Shown: one piece after another, positions 50,501 through 62,231 of the stretch
Numbering within the stretch: position 1 is the first letter of the stretch
Layout: every line of letters begins with the position of its first letter
NCBI GenBank assembly: GCA_005656395.1
Contig: SRSI01000010.1
Span: forward strand, 1,674,001 to 1,738,000
Length of the DNA stretch: 64,000 bases
DNA from: Strongyloides papillosus
Taxonomy: Eukaryota > Nematoda > Chromadorea > Rhabditida > Strongyloididae
Direction of reading: 5' to 3'
Position numbers and translations under genes: made by a program
The notes under the pieces: generated by a model
Told to the model about the DNA's origin: nothing
Databases searched by the model: none
What the model saw: the letters and a program-made list of their open reading frames with translations, nothing else

Positions 50501-51193
50501 TTTTCTCATTTTCTTTTTAAACATGGTATGTGTAATACAAAACTTATTATATATACTAAATTATGTTTGATGTAGTGCTTAATAAATACCGTTTATTTGT
50601 TATAACATTTCGATCAATTAGAATATTAATTTTATTAATTATACAATTTTAAACATTCTCCAACATAGTTAATTGGTAATTTTTTTTTGTAAAATTAATA
50701 AATTTTATCTATACTTGTCAATACAAAATTTTTACCGATATTTGGTTCCACTAATTATTATTGCAACTACCATACAAAATAAGTACTTAATATCTTTTTA
50801 ATAATTACTTTTAATTTTTTAATTACTTCCTTATTTATTATTTTCACCATTTATTTTTTTTAGATAAAATATAATATATCAATGTTGATAAATTTTTTTT
50901 TCAAACCACCACAATCAAAAAGAAATTAGAAAAGACGACTTGTATTGTACTATCATTTACACTTATTTTTCCAAGATAATATATATTATACTTTCAAAAG
51001 AAATAAGATTTTTTTAGTTAAAAATAAATTGTTCAACTCTTTTATATTTGATCATCACATCATCGGCTATCATTATCAATATTTTGATCACATTACTTAT
51101 TAATATATATATATATATATTATTATTATATTATTGAACGCTAATAAGAAAATTATCAACACATTTTATTTTATCTATATAACACCAAGAAAT
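41520..51193. other. Gene desert upstream of the semaphorin gene
   Basis: About 9.7 kb without a supported gene. Two ORFs here (42303-42028 minus, 49246-49494 plus) are low-complexity and hydrophobic by base composition. No tRNA, snRNA, spliced leader or known microRNA seed was recognised. An (AT)n run lies at 51103-51119, just before the semaphorin start. It most likely holds regulatory DNA for the semaphorin gene or unseen non-coding RNA. Confidence 0.5.
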
Positions 51194-54100
51194 ATGTGGC
51201 AAAAATCCAAGATGATTAAATATATTCTTATTTTACTATTAATCTTTTTAATCTCTATTTGTCATTACTCTTCTACAACTCATATTGCGATGGATAATCT
51301 AAATCTTCGCCATAAACAAGTTGTTGTATCAGGTTAGTTTTACAATTAAACAAAAAAAAAAGTTTATTCTTACTTATGTTTGTTGACCGGAAAAAATTTC
51401 TAAACCTCCCATTCAGTTATAATGGAACGGAGAAATGTTAACTAAATGAAATAAATACGTCTTTGTCTTTATCTCAAGTTCTTTTTAATTTGAAGGTGTT
51501 TTAATATAAGATTAATTAAAGAGAATTAATTACTCTTTTAAAAGATTAATAGTTTTGGAAATTGTTTGTTTGTAAACTCCGATATAGAGGAGAACTTTTG
51601 TTCTTTCTGTATAGTAATTTATTACATATTCACTCCTTAGAGAAAATTTGGAATACTTCTTTAAATTAATCTTTTTTATAGTTTCAGCTACTATATTTAT
51701 AAAATATATGTATATTTATTTTTATTGTTAGGAACTGACATTGATGTTTGTAAAAATGATTTACTTTTAAAAATTTTTAAAATAATGATAATTGTTGTAT
51801 GAAAGAAAATGTTATATGTTAAACAATGGTGATGTCTTAGTATATATCCAAAAACTATTCATATAAAATGTTGAAGAAAACTATATATGGAAGTCTATGT
51901 ATAATAATTTTATAAGCACAACTTAAAACGTTAACTTTTGTAATTGTAATACTAGAAGTTAAAAGAAACTACAATAGAAAAAGAGAAAACTTTGTAATTA
52001 TTACACGACAATCATAAAAACATATAACTTATTATTTACGAATATACTACTCAGCTGTTATATACCAATTCCCGTAAATTAATCGCTTTGTTTTAAACAT
52101 TTCAACAATAACTAAAAACAGGGACTTGTAAAATAAGCTTTTAAGTGTATCTTTTACTTTACATAATCTTTAAGAATGATGGAATTTTAAAATAATATTT
52201 AAATTCTGTAAATAATTTAACTGTGACTTTATTAAATGACAATGTAAAATTTAAAACATGACTGTTAAACATAATTTGATTAGTATGGTAGATTAAAAAA
52301 AATTCTCCACCATTTTTTTAGAAAAAATATTTTGAATAATTCTAGGAAATTTACTAAAATTCAATTGATAATGATTAAATACACTTTTAAAATGTATAAT
52401 AATTTATGGAGGAAGATGAATATGTAGTTTTTATTTGATTAGTCATAACATTTAACAAGTTTTATTAACAATGTTTTCTACTTTTGGTCTTTTTTTTATG
52501 AAAATAATTGATCGTCATAATTAGGGAAATAAAATTTGGTGTTTTTTTTCAAATTCATTCTATTACCATTCCTTCTTGTTACTGTCTATATCATAAAAAT
52601 TTAACATTTAATGGTTAAAAATAAATTATAAAGATTCTTAAATTAATATATTTACAAAAATGATTAATTATTTGTCAATATTTTTTTACAGATTCTTCAA
52701 TCACAAGGTTCATACATTCCAATGATGACGGTGACTCTCCAGCATTTTTTAAATTTTTAGTAAATAATGATGTATCATTAGTAATTGGAGGAAGAAATGT
52801 TATGTATAATTTTTCAATGCCTGACATGAAGGTTATTGAAAAAATTGAATGGTATCCACAAAAAGGTAATATTGATGAGTGCATCATGAAGGGGAAAAGA
52901 AAATTCGAGTGCGCTAATTTTATTAGAGCTGTTATTCAGGAACCTAATGGTAAAATTACTCTTTGTGGAACCCATGCTTACAGTCCAAAGTGCCGTCGTT
53001 TTGATGCATTAGAAAATTCTCAAAAACCAAGGGAAATCCGGCCAAGATTTTGATGGACAAGCAATAGTTCCTTTTTCACCAAATGATAATGCTACAGCAG
53101 TCTTTATTCCAGAAGTTAATGCTCTCTTTACTGCTACTGTTTCTGATTTTGACGGAACTGATCCTTTGATCTTTAGAAAAAAACTTGAAACAGAGGGACC
53201 GTTAAGAACACCTAAGGATGATTTTAAAGTGATTGATGGTTAGTGACAAAAGAATTACTTTTTTAAAGTTAATTGTTACATTTTAGATGCACAATTTGTA
53301 AAATCTTTCCCTTATGGAGATTATATATATTTTTTCTTTCGTGAGTTAGCTGCTGAGGCAAATGATAATAACAATGAGAAACAGTAATTATTAAAATATA
53401 AATTATATATAATTAATGTGTAAAATTTTATAGGTTTATTCTAGAATCGGAAGAGTATGTAAAACAGATAATGGCGGAAATGGTCCATTTAGAGATAGAT
53501 GGACAACATTTACTAAAGTTCGTCTCAATTGTTCCTTGCCTGGTGATTCACCATTTTACTTTAATGAACTACGTAAGTCATGATTTTTCCTATGACAAAT
53601 TAATATTTGATTTTTTATCTTTATAGAATCTATTACTGAACCAACATATAACAGTGATCACAGTAGTGATGTCATTTATGGTACATTTTCAACACCATAC
53701 ACCACAGTTCATATGTCCGCTGTTTGCGTTTATAAAATGAAAGATATTGAAGATATTTTTGACAATAGTTTTTTTAAATATCAACCAACATCTGATTCTT
53801 CATGGAGACCATACTTTAAAATTAATAAGAACAATAGACCTGGTCAATGTAATCAAGATATGTCAAGAACAAATGAAATATCATTTGTTGTAAGGAATCC
53901 TCTTTTATATGATACTGTTAAACCAATTTATAATAAACCTATCTTTGCTCATGGTCCCGATAAATTTACGATATCCTCAATAGCTATAGCACCACAAGTA
54001 AAAACTGTAAATATTGGTAGTAAAGATGTCATTTACCTTGGAACGACTGATGGAAAGATAATGAAAATTGTTGATATTGGTGATAGAAAACAAGTGACAG

Positions 54101-54882
54101 TTTTTATACAAACAAGTAAAGTCTTTTCATCACATGAACCTATTACATATTTAAATGTAATTAATAATGGAATATTTGCTTTGAGTAATGAGATGGCTGT
54201 ATCATTACCTTTATATAATTGTGATCAAGCAAAAAGTTGTGCTGAATGTGTTAGATTGCAAGATCCTCATTGTATATGGGATACCAATATAGATATGTGT
54301 TTAGGATATGATAGTAGAAATATTAAATCTGCTGTACAATCTGTTTCATCAGGATTTTCTGAGATCTGTCCAAATGGTCATATTTTACAAGATGAATTGT
54401 ATGCTATTTCAGATAGTAGCGATAAAGGAATTGATGAATTTATTATCAAAACTGGTGGTTATTCATTTTCCAATATTCTTATAGTTGGTATAATTACATT
54501 TATTATAGCTATTATTTTTGGTTTTGTTGTTGGTTATCATGTCTCTCAAAGACAAGATAAAACAAATTATCAAACTCAACATAGTTCAGGATCATCATCT
54601 GGTGGTAGTTCATCCGACTATGATTCTTATGGTAGAGCAAGATTGACCAAACATGATGGATTATCAGGATCAAAAATGGAACATGTCTATTCATCTGGAC
54701 CTGGCTCAAAAAATATGGATGCTGTTTCATTAATATTAAACATGAATCAAAATGCAGCCGCAATGCCAATGCTTGGAACATACACACAAGTTCAAAGTGG
54801 TGCAACAACACCGCGAATTGAGAAAAATGTTATGAATTGTACATTACCACGAGACTACAAAGTTAAGAAAGTTTATTTGTAA
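51194..54882 (+). CDS. smp-1: Transmembrane semaphorin (class 1)
   Basis: Axon-guidance ligand of the class 1 semaphorins (C. elegans SMP-1/SMP-2), acting through plexin PLX-1. Exons: 51194-51332 (signal peptide, [11 protein letters not shown]), 52692-53238, 53287-53383, 53434-53572 and 53627-54882; the first intron is 1.36 kb. The sema domain is clear ([56 protein letters not shown]). A PSI domain follows (C-A-E-C...D-P-H-C-I-W), then one membrane span (about 54463-54540) and a 110-residue cytoplasmic tail. Two breaks in frame are visible: after 53026 the conserved frame shifts by one base at an A5 run (53022-53026), and the junction 53383/53434 is off by one base if the conserved V-Y-S-R is kept. 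These may be sequence errors or real lesions. The ATG at 51194 is the first in the signal-peptide frame. Confidence 0.88.
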
Positions 54883-55251
54883 TTTATTTATATATTTTCT
54901 TTAACATATTTCATCTCAACTCAATAACTTTCCATATCAAATAATGCTTTTAAAAAGCATTTATATAATAATTAGAATGTTTTCATTCCGGTGGTAATGG
55001 CGGCCTTTATACATAACTAACTTTAGTCAATTTTGATCTCCAAGTATTATTTTAATAATAGTATAATAATACTAGTTATTTTAAATATATTGTATATAAT
55101 ATAACTTATCGTTTCACTTACCAATAAAAATTTTTTTAACAAAAATTTATTTGAATGAAAATTAAATTAGACGTACAATTTTTTTATACTGTTATAGAAA
55201 AATTAAATTAATTAACTTTAAGGGGTAATATTATACTGAGAGCGAGAGAAT
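54883..55251. other. Shared 3' region of semaphorin and CNOT9
   Basis: Convergent 3' ends. AT-rich, with an AATAAA-like motif on the plus strand at about 55122 (CAATAAAAA). No gene seen. Confidence 0.45.
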
Positions 55252-56258
55252 TTACATGTTTGCTGGTTCACGGACAAAAGGGCGTGGAATCTTCCCCGCT
55301 TTCTCTAAATTTTCTTTTAAACATGTCCAAGCTTCCTTCAATTGTGGATCTCCATCAATTTCTGCTTTAAAAGTATCATCTTTAAGTTGATCAGGAAGAA
55401 CTTCTAATAAACCATGAACAGCTTTAGCATTGTAAGATAAACGACTATAACACCTAACAACTTGTTTAAATAATCTTGAAGTTTGTGAATTTCTCTGACT
55501 TGCAATATTTTCAACTGACTTCTTAAGAATTTTAGCAACATGATTGAAACGCTCATATGTTTGGCAAATATAATTTAAACCTGTATCTAATGTCAAAATT
55601 TTCTGAAGAATGAAAGAAGCAACTGTTTTCGACAAATCCGATCCTGATTCCATTATACGAAGACATAATGGAACAATCTCAGTTTGAAGGAGTAGTGCAA
55701 TTACATCCTTATCTTCACTTCTAACCAAAGCACCAATAACTCCTAGAGAAGTCAGTCTAACATATTCATATGGCCTTTCTGTTTTTGTAGTATGTAAGAA
55801 GGAATAAAGAAACATATGTAGATTAGAATGAAGCATCTGTAATCTTGTATCCTTATGAGAAGCGATACATTGAAGAAGTGCTAATGTATTACAAACTGCT
55901 GTTGACATTTGATTTGTCAATCTTGGTGGATGAATATATGGTGCAACAAGAAGTATTTCTGTTAAAAGTATTGTCATTGTACCATAAGAATTCCAGAGCC
56001 AAACTGCTAAATCTGGGAATTCTTCTCGTTTGGAACTGAGTTTGCTAGAAAATAATTTGAAAGAAGTAACGTAAGTACCTACCTTAAGTTATGGAGTGCT
56101 GCTTCACGTTTTGCTGGTTCGTGCAAATCTTTAATCCATTGTTTAAGCTGCTTTACAAGTTCAGGATCTGGGCTTCCATTTTCTGAGGCATCAGCATTAA
56201 GATTTTCAGAAACAGAGTTACTTGGAGTAGAACTATGAGATAAATTCTGCATATCCAT
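55252..56258 (-). CDS. ntl-9: CNOT9/Rcd1, CCR4-NOT complex subunit
   Basis: Armadillo-like subunit of the CCR4-NOT deadenylase that docks NOT1 and binds Trp motifs of miRISC proteins. Exons 56258-56083 and 56044-55252, with a 38-nt intron, give 322 residues. From about residue 35 the protein follows the Rcd1 family throughout: L-H-E-P-A-K-R-E-A-A-L-H-N-L, C-N-T-L-A-L-L-Q-C-I-A-S-H, R-L-T-S-L-G-V-I-G-A-L-V, P-L-C-L-R-I-M-E-S-G-S, A-S-F-I-L-Q-K-I-L and L-P-D-Q-L-K-D. The Ser-rich N-terminal 30 residues are not conserved. The length is normal for the family (about 300). The ATG at 56258 is the first Met in frame; the reading frame upstream begins at a TTG and has no Met. Confidence 0.95.
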
Positions 56259-56821
56259 AATTAATGAGATAAGTAACAATATTCAGGGTAAGTGTTGTTT
56301 TAACAAAAAAATAAAACACTTTATCATTCTATTCCACTTTGCCTAGTAGTATCGTGGTAGGACAAAATTTTAAAACAGTTCTTTAAAGTATAAGATATTT
56401 ATTGAGTTTGTTTGTGTTACTGGAAGATAGGATAAAAATATAATGTTGGATATCTGATATTATATATTAATCTTTTATGCAGAAGTGTATAATATATTAA
56501 TTAATAATATTGCAACACATATATTGATAAAAAATTTTAAAATATAAGGATGGGTACCAATAAAATTAAGTTGACAAAAAAATGTCATGAACTTTTATAT
56601 TCCCTTTCTCTAAATCCCTTGAAAGACATAAAAATTGAACGTAAATGTGTGCTTTAATACTCAGAGTGACAACAATAAAAGAAAATTTAAAACATTACAA
56701 ACTTGTACATATCCAATTCTTATGGCATAATAAAAATCAAATAACTTATTTTATATCATTTTAAAGCAAATGCATTGATAAGATTTAACACAAATATATT
56801 GCTTTTTTCACATTACTTAAC
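56259..56821. other. Shared promoter region of CNOT9 and the GH1 gene
   Basis: 563 nt between divergent starts. No further gene or clear motif. Confidence 0.45.
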
Positions 56822-58429
56822 ATGATATTTTGGGGAAAATTTTACATTTATTTTTTAATAATTTTATACTTTTTCAAATTAATATATTGTGTAAATAAAA
56901 CAGAACCAGGAAAACCGTTTCCTGATAATTTTATATGGGCTGTTGGAAGTTCAGCATTTCAAATTGAAGGAGCAACTAAAGAAGATGGTAAGTTAGATAA
57001 AAATAATTTTATGTTTTTTATTATATTAGGACGTGGTCCAACAATTTGGGACCATTATATGGGAGAAAATGGATATATTGCTGACAACTCAACTGCCGAA
57101 ATAAGCTGTGACTCTTATCATAAATATGAAGAAGACGTATTGTTAGTAAAGAATCTTAATGTTACTCATTATCGTTTCTCAATAGCTTGGTCTAGAATTT
57201 TTCCACGTGGTGTAACTAGTGAAATTAATCAGAAAGGTGTTGATTATTATAACAATTTAATTAATCTCTTAATTGAAAATAATGTTGAACCAATTATTAC
57301 TTTACATCATTTTGATTTACCTTTAGCATTACATTTTAAAGGTGGATGGTTAAATGACAATATTCAAGATTGGTTTGCAGAGTATGCCCGTTTTTGTTTT
57401 CAAAATTTTGGTGACAGAGTTAAATATTGGGTAACATTTAATGAACCTAATCAACAAGCATTGGAAGGTTATTGTGGAAGTAATAATTTATTAGCTCCAG
57501 GGTCATTTGATGAGCATTGTTCTTGGACAGTTTACCAGGCTGTTTATAATCAATTAATAGCACATGGAAAGGCTGCAGAAATATATAAAAATGAATTTGC
57601 TCGAAGACAAAATGGTAAAATAGGAATTAATCTTGCTGCAATAGCCTTAGATGCAGAATCAATTAAACATCAAATTGCTGCAGATTTATGGAATGATTTA
57701 TATTTTGGTTTATTTGCCCATCCAATTTTTACAACAAAAGGAAATTATCCTCCTAGTGTTATAACATTATTTCAAGAAATTATGAGAAGGGATAATAGTA
57801 CAGTACAGAGATTGAGAATGTTATCACAAGATGAAGCTTTATTATTAAGAGGTTCAGCAGATTTTTTAGGTTTGAGTTACTACTATACACGTATGGTCAA
57901 AAAAGGTTATGTTAAAACTAGTTCTAAAAATATTGGCGAATTATATAATAAGGATGCTGGAGTTACATTATTTATTAATCCTCATTGGGAAAAAGTTGGC
58001 GATAGATGGATAACACATACGCCACATGGATTATATAATTATTTAAATTACATTAAAACAAATTATAAAAATACATCAATTTTAGTTTTACAAAATGGAT
58101 GTTACGATGTTGGTAATGAAGGTTTAGAAGATAAAACAAGAATTGTTTATATGAAAACACATTTAGAAGCTATTCAGGATGCTATAGAGGCAGGAGCTAA
58201 TGTAATTGGCTATACAGCATGGAGTCTTATGGATTCGTTTGAATTTAGACATGGTTATACAGTTAAATTTGGACTTTATCATGTAAACTTTTCAGATCCC
58301 GATAGAGCAAGAATTCCTAAGAGATCTGTTGAATTCTATAGAAATGTAACTTCAGAAAACCGAATTGGACCATATTTTAATGAAATAATTAAACAGGAAG
58401 ATTATGAAAATATTAATATTCTTAATTGA
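56822..58429 (+). CDS. Klotho/lactase-like GH1 protein lacking the nucleophile Glu
   Basis: Glycoside hydrolase family 1 (beta-glucosidase/klotho fold). Exons 56822-56987 and 57030-58429; the 42-nt GTAAGT...TTAG intron is stop-free and in frame, but splicing restores the conserved K-E-D-G-R-G-P-T-I-W-D. The product is 521 residues. A signal peptide covers the first 24 residues (Y-F-L-I-I-L-Y-F-F). Conserved blocks: N-F-I-W-A-V-G-S-S-A-F-Q-I-E-G-A, H-Y-R-F-S-I-A-W-S-R-I-F-P, T-F-N-E-P-N-Q with acid/base E194, and A-W-S-L-M-D-S-F-E-F. At the nucleophile, where GH1 enzymes have T/N-E-N-G, this protein reads L-Q-N-G (Q410, codon CAA at 58091-58093). It should therefore not hydrolyse by the normal double-displacement route, as in pseudo-enzymatic klotho domains. 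There is no C-terminal membrane anchor, so it is probably secreted. Ortholog relation to klo-1/klo-2 is possible but unproved. Confidence 0.9.
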   Translation: MIFWGKFYIYFLIILYFFKLIYCVNKTEPGKPFPDNFIWAVGSSAFQIEGATKEDGKLDKNNFMFFIILGRGPTIWDHYMGENGYIADNSTAEISCDSYHKYEEDVLLVKNLNVTHYRFSIAWSRIFPRGVTSEINQKGVDYYNNLINLLIENNVEPIITLHHFDLPLALHFKGGWLNDNIQDWFAEYARFCFQNFGDRVKYWVTFNEPNQQALEGYCGSNNLLAPGSFDEHCSWTVYQAVYNQLIAHGKAAEIYKNEFARRQNGKIGINLAAIALDAESIKHQIAADLWNDLYFGLFAHPIFTTKGNYPPSVITLFQEIMRRDNSTVQRLRMLSQDEALLLRGSADFLGLSYYYTRMVKKGYVKTSSKNIGELYNKDAGVTLFINPHWEKVGDRWITHTPHGLYNYLNYIKTNYKNTSILVLQNGCYDVGNEGLEDKTRIVYMKTHLEAIQDAIEAGANVIGYTAWSLMDSFEFRHGYTVKFGLYHVNFSDPDRARIPKRSVEFYRNVTSENRIGPYFNEIIKQEDYENINILN

Positions 58430-58520
58430 ATTTTAAAATTTTATTATGCTTAATATACAAAATATATATTAATATAACAATTTTTTTATAAATAATACTG
58501 CCATTTGTGACAAATTAATT

Positions 58521-58955
58521 ATGCTTGAAGCTGTTTGTGTAATTTTAATATTGTTAGTTTTTTATTTACTATATTGCCCTGAAGACAGTTTGGGAATAGT
58601 TAAAGAGTATAGAAGATATACAGGATTTCCAACTGTAGGTAATTGCTATCATATTCATAATGGAAGTTCTGGATTACTAACAACATCCAATAGGAAAACT
58701 AAACGTCGCTCTATAAGTGAAAAATTAACGAATACTTCGCAGACAGATTTTAAAGAACAAGATAGTACTCAAAAAAGTATCTCAAAAAATGAATCGAATA
58801 AACAACCAATTGAACCTACTAAAACAGCACCAACAGATTCACCATCTCGTAATTCAGATTTAACAAAATCCCTATGCTCTACTCCAGCTCCTGAAGATAA
58901 ACCAGAAGAAAAAAGTCAATATTTATCATCATCCTTAAGAAAGCATTTGAAATAA
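58521..58955 (+). CDS. Small single-span membrane protein, unknown
   Basis: 144-residue single-exon ORF starting 91 nt after the GH1 stop, same strand. Residues 2-20 form a hydrophobic signal anchor (A-V-C-V-I-L-I-L-L-V-F-Y-L-L-Y). A short Tyr/Gly-rich stretch follows, then 100 residues rich in Ser, Thr, Lys and Pro (S-T-P-A-P-E-D-K-P-E-E-K), probably disordered and cytoplasmic. No family recognised. The close spacing could mean co-transcription, but no clear trans-splice acceptor lies before its ATG. Confidence 0.55.
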   Translation: MLEAVCVILILLVFYLLYCPEDSLGIVKEYRRYTGFPTVGNCYHIHNGSSGLLTTSNRKTKRRSISEKLTNTSQTDFKEQDSTQKSISKNESNKQPIEPTKTAPTDSPSRNSDLTKSLCSTPAPEDKPEEKSQYLSSSLRKHLK

Positions 58956-59598
58956 TTGAAAATAATTATTTTATTAAATATGATATATATTTGAACTTAA
59001 AAATATTAAATCATACTTTTTTTTATTAGATTTAATTCAATAAAAACTTTAAAAATACTGTAATATGTAAATTTGATGAAATCTACTTGATGTGCTATTT
59101 TAAATCATTATAACATATCAATTTCTATATTTTTTAAACACATTAAGAATAGTAAAAAATAATATAAAGAAAATATTTTTTTAAATAATTTCAGCATTTT
59201 CTAGAAATAAGATGACTAAACATTGTTGATATTTAAAGTGAAGGAAATAATAATGATAAAATCATAGTATTTTTTTGTTTTACATCATTTTATTTTAAAA
59301 ATGCAAATTATTTATAGATTTGATGTTAAACATTCTCAGCATATGTTTTATAATCGAATTTCAAACATGTGTCAATTGTCGAATAATTTTAAAAAATGTT
59401 GGAACATTTGATAAGTCTATTTTATTTTCTGCTAGCTAATTTCTAAAATGTTTACTTAATAAAAATCAACATATCTTATCAGTAATTTATACTAAGGGAT
59501 CTAGGAATTAATAAATATCTAATCATAAAAAGAAAGGAAAATTTATCAAAATAAATATAAAATATAAAGTTAAAATAATTATTTCATAAAATATTACA
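58956..59598. other. Intergenic, convergent 3' ends
   Basis: AT-rich 3' flank of the small membrane protein gene (+) and of CstF-77 (-). AATAAA-type signals are frequent. No gene seen. Confidence 0.45.
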
Positions 59599-61995
59599 TC
59601 ATTCAAATTTAGTTAAAAGTTCAAAAAGTTTGTTTATATTTACAAAAGGTCCTGATTTAAAACTTGATGAAGAAGGACATTTCTTCATTACTTCAATTAC
59701 AGATTCTGGAGGAGGAAATATACCACCAAAAGTGGGATGCAAAGACAAACTTGAATCTGTTACTGGTAAATAAGGTACCATCATACAAGTGTCTGGATGA
59801 TGTGTAACCATACTACGTGCATCATTTAATGCCATTCCATCTTCATTTTCATTATTTTCACTCTCATTGTCACTATTTTCTGAATTATTTTCATCTGATG
59901 ATTCTGCATATTCCGTCTCTGTTGAGGAGTAAGAACACCTTCGAGTACGTTGGTTAAATAGGCTTTCGTCATTAGCGTCTTTCTCGTCATCTGATGAATC
60001 GGGTAACTCTTCTGTGACCAAATCATATAATATATCCTCAACAACTTCTTCTTTAGATTCAATATCATTCAAAGCATTCAATGCATCAGGACTATTTTCA
60101 TCTATTTCTGATTTTACATCATTTTCATTATTACTTTCTACTTTAACATTTTCTAAGCCTAATTTTTTGAGCATTTCCTCAACTTTTTCAACATCTTCTT
60201 CTACACAAGCTGTATCATTAATATCCGTGTCATCATTTTCTATTTGATCTTGATCTATCTCTGGATACGATTCATTAACAAAACAAACACTTGATCCTAA
60301 TTGTGTACCTTTAGCAGCCATGGCGTCAATTTTATCATAATCAATAGATAAAGGATAATCAATATCTTCTAAATCTTCAATACTCATTGGAATTAGACCA
60401 TTAACTTTTAATCTATCAATAAATAGATGGATTTCTTTTCCTCTACAAAATTTCTCTAACGCTTTTCGTCTCCTATGTTCAACTTTACTGAGTGAATACG
60501 GGTCACCTGTAACAGTTTCCTGTTTCACATACATATCCCAAACTGGTGCCAATTCAACATTCGTAAATTCATCGCAATTAACAATTTGTTCAAACAAAAC
60601 TCTAAGATTGTTATCATCACCAATCATTTGTATAAATTTCAAATACTCAATCATAAAATCAATTTCATTTGAAAATCGTTGTTTGCCTAATTCTAAAATT
60701 CTTATTGCAATAGTGGCATCATTCGTAGCATGGAATTCTATTTCTGCAGCAGCAAAATAAACTTGATAAAGAACACGATCATCATTTCTGGCTCTTTTGA
60801 ATATATCACGTTGATGCCGTATACTAATATTTCTCCTAGCAAATGACATATAGTGAATATAAGCTAATGATGGTTGAAGATCCTGCTGACTAATTATATA
60901 TTCATAAATTTCTTCAGCTTCTTTAATTTTGTTTCTTTCCTCTAAAAATGAAGCAAAGGCGAAGTGCAAAACTTGTGCATCACGCATCATGCCTTGTGTT
61001 GCTTTTTTAAATTTTTTGATAATCATTTCTTCAGCATTACTAGCCTCAACCTCATCGCCTTCTTTTTCAAAAATTTTTAAAAATTCTGTCAAGAAATCAA
61101 AGTAATCAACCCATATCTCTATTGAATATCCAAAACATAGTAGAGCCTGAGCATAAACATAATTGACTCTTTTAAAAAACGTTGATCTATCACTAATTTC
61201 CAAAGGATTTTTTTTCTCGAATTTTATATACTGCTTCCATAATTCTAATTGTTCTTCCTCTAATTCACCTCCTTTTAATGGGACTGAAACCGTACTTTTA
61301 TTAATAGAATTTGTTAAATTTTCAATTTGTTGAGTTACTGTTGATGTTAATTGATAAATTTGTTTTATACTTTCTGATCCTTCAGGTGTCTCGACAAAAC
61401 ATTCCCCTTCCATTTCTTGATATTCTTTATACAATAAATCAATGGATTCCATTGGTACACTTAATGCATGTCTAAAAGCTTTACGAATTGCTGATGAAGT
61501 ATTTGCAGAGTTATTTTCATCATTTGCTGCTAGAGCTTTACAATTATCAATATATTCCATGTAAATGTCAAATGAATTCATATCATTACCAACATGTTGT
61601 ATGGCAAATACTAATGCTTCTTCATAATTTGTCAAACCAGATGTTCTTGAAGCATTTGTCTCTTTCACATAAGATATGTAATATTTCCATAATTCAATAT
61701 CTAAAACATCTAGTAGGCATCTTGAAAATAAATTTTGTACTTCATCATCATTATTATATTTAGCTTCATGTTCAATATATTTCTTCCAAAAATTGCCATT
61801 ATTAGGAAATTGAGCTATCAATTTTTCATAAAATTGTCTCACATTACGAATATCATGAGTCTAAATTACGGAATTTGATGAAATATAAATACTACAACTT
61901 ACTTGATTTTCTTTGAGAAGTGAATTCCAGGCATCAATATCATAGGGATTAACTTCAATCCTCCTGTCAAAAGATAGCTGGGCAAGAGAACTCAT
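59599..61995 (-). CDS. suf-1: CstF-77 (CSTF3/Suppressor of forked) homolog
   Basis: HAT-repeat scaffold of the cleavage stimulation factor, acting with CstF-64 in mRNA 3'-end cleavage. Exons 61995-61903 and 61860-59599, with a 42-nt intron, give 784 residues. The N-terminus reads N-P-Y-D-I-D-A-W as in the family. HAT repeats follow to about residue 500 (L-I-A-Q-F-P-N-N-G-N-F-W-K-K-Y-I, V-N-Y-V-Y-A-Q-A-L-L, I-H-Y-M-S-F-A-R-R, I-F-K-R-A-R, L-R-V-L-F-E-Q-I-V), then V-E-H-R-R-R-K-A-L-E-K-F. The C-terminal 200 residues include a long Asp/Glu/Ser-rich acidic stretch before a conserved tail (M-V-P-Y-L-P). The ATG at 61995 follows a TTTTAG (62002-62004) by six bases, a likely spliced-leader acceptor. 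It lies 236 nt downstream of the letm-1 stop codon. Confidence 0.92.
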
Positions 61996-62231
61996 TATCT
62001 TCTAAAACCAAAAAAATAATACTATGTATACTGCCTAAAATGAATTTGGAGACATGTATCCTTATATCAATTTAAAAGACAATTAAAAAATGTTTAGTTT
62101 CGTTTATTATTTACAATAGAATTATGGCACATTACAATTACACTTTAAGAAAGATACATTTTAATTTAAAATATAATTGGAGTTTAATTTATTTTAATAT
62201 TATTAAACTTTTCAATTAATTTTTACTAAAT
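61996..62231 (-). promoter_or_regulatory. Short letm-1/suf-1 spacer with trans-splice-type acceptor
   Basis: 236 nt between two minus-strand genes. TTTTTTTGGTTTTAG ends at 62002, seven nt before the CstF-77 start region, and AT-rich sequence follows the letm-1 stop. This layout fits a nematode operon with a spliced-leader site for the downstream gene, but a separate promoter is also possible. Confidence 0.4.

Noticed and set aside
51103..51119. (AT)n run before the semaphorin gene as a TATA-type promoter
   Set aside because: Simple AT repeats are common in this genome; position alone is not enough.
51134..51193. Longer semaphorin N-terminus beginning at 51134
   Set aside because: It would start at a TTG codon; the first ATG is at 51194 and gives a good signal peptide.
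56988..57029. In-frame 42 bases near the start of the GH1 gene read as coding
   Set aside because: GTAAGT/TTAG borders; removing them restores the conserved GH1 sequence D-G-R-G-P-T-I-W-D.
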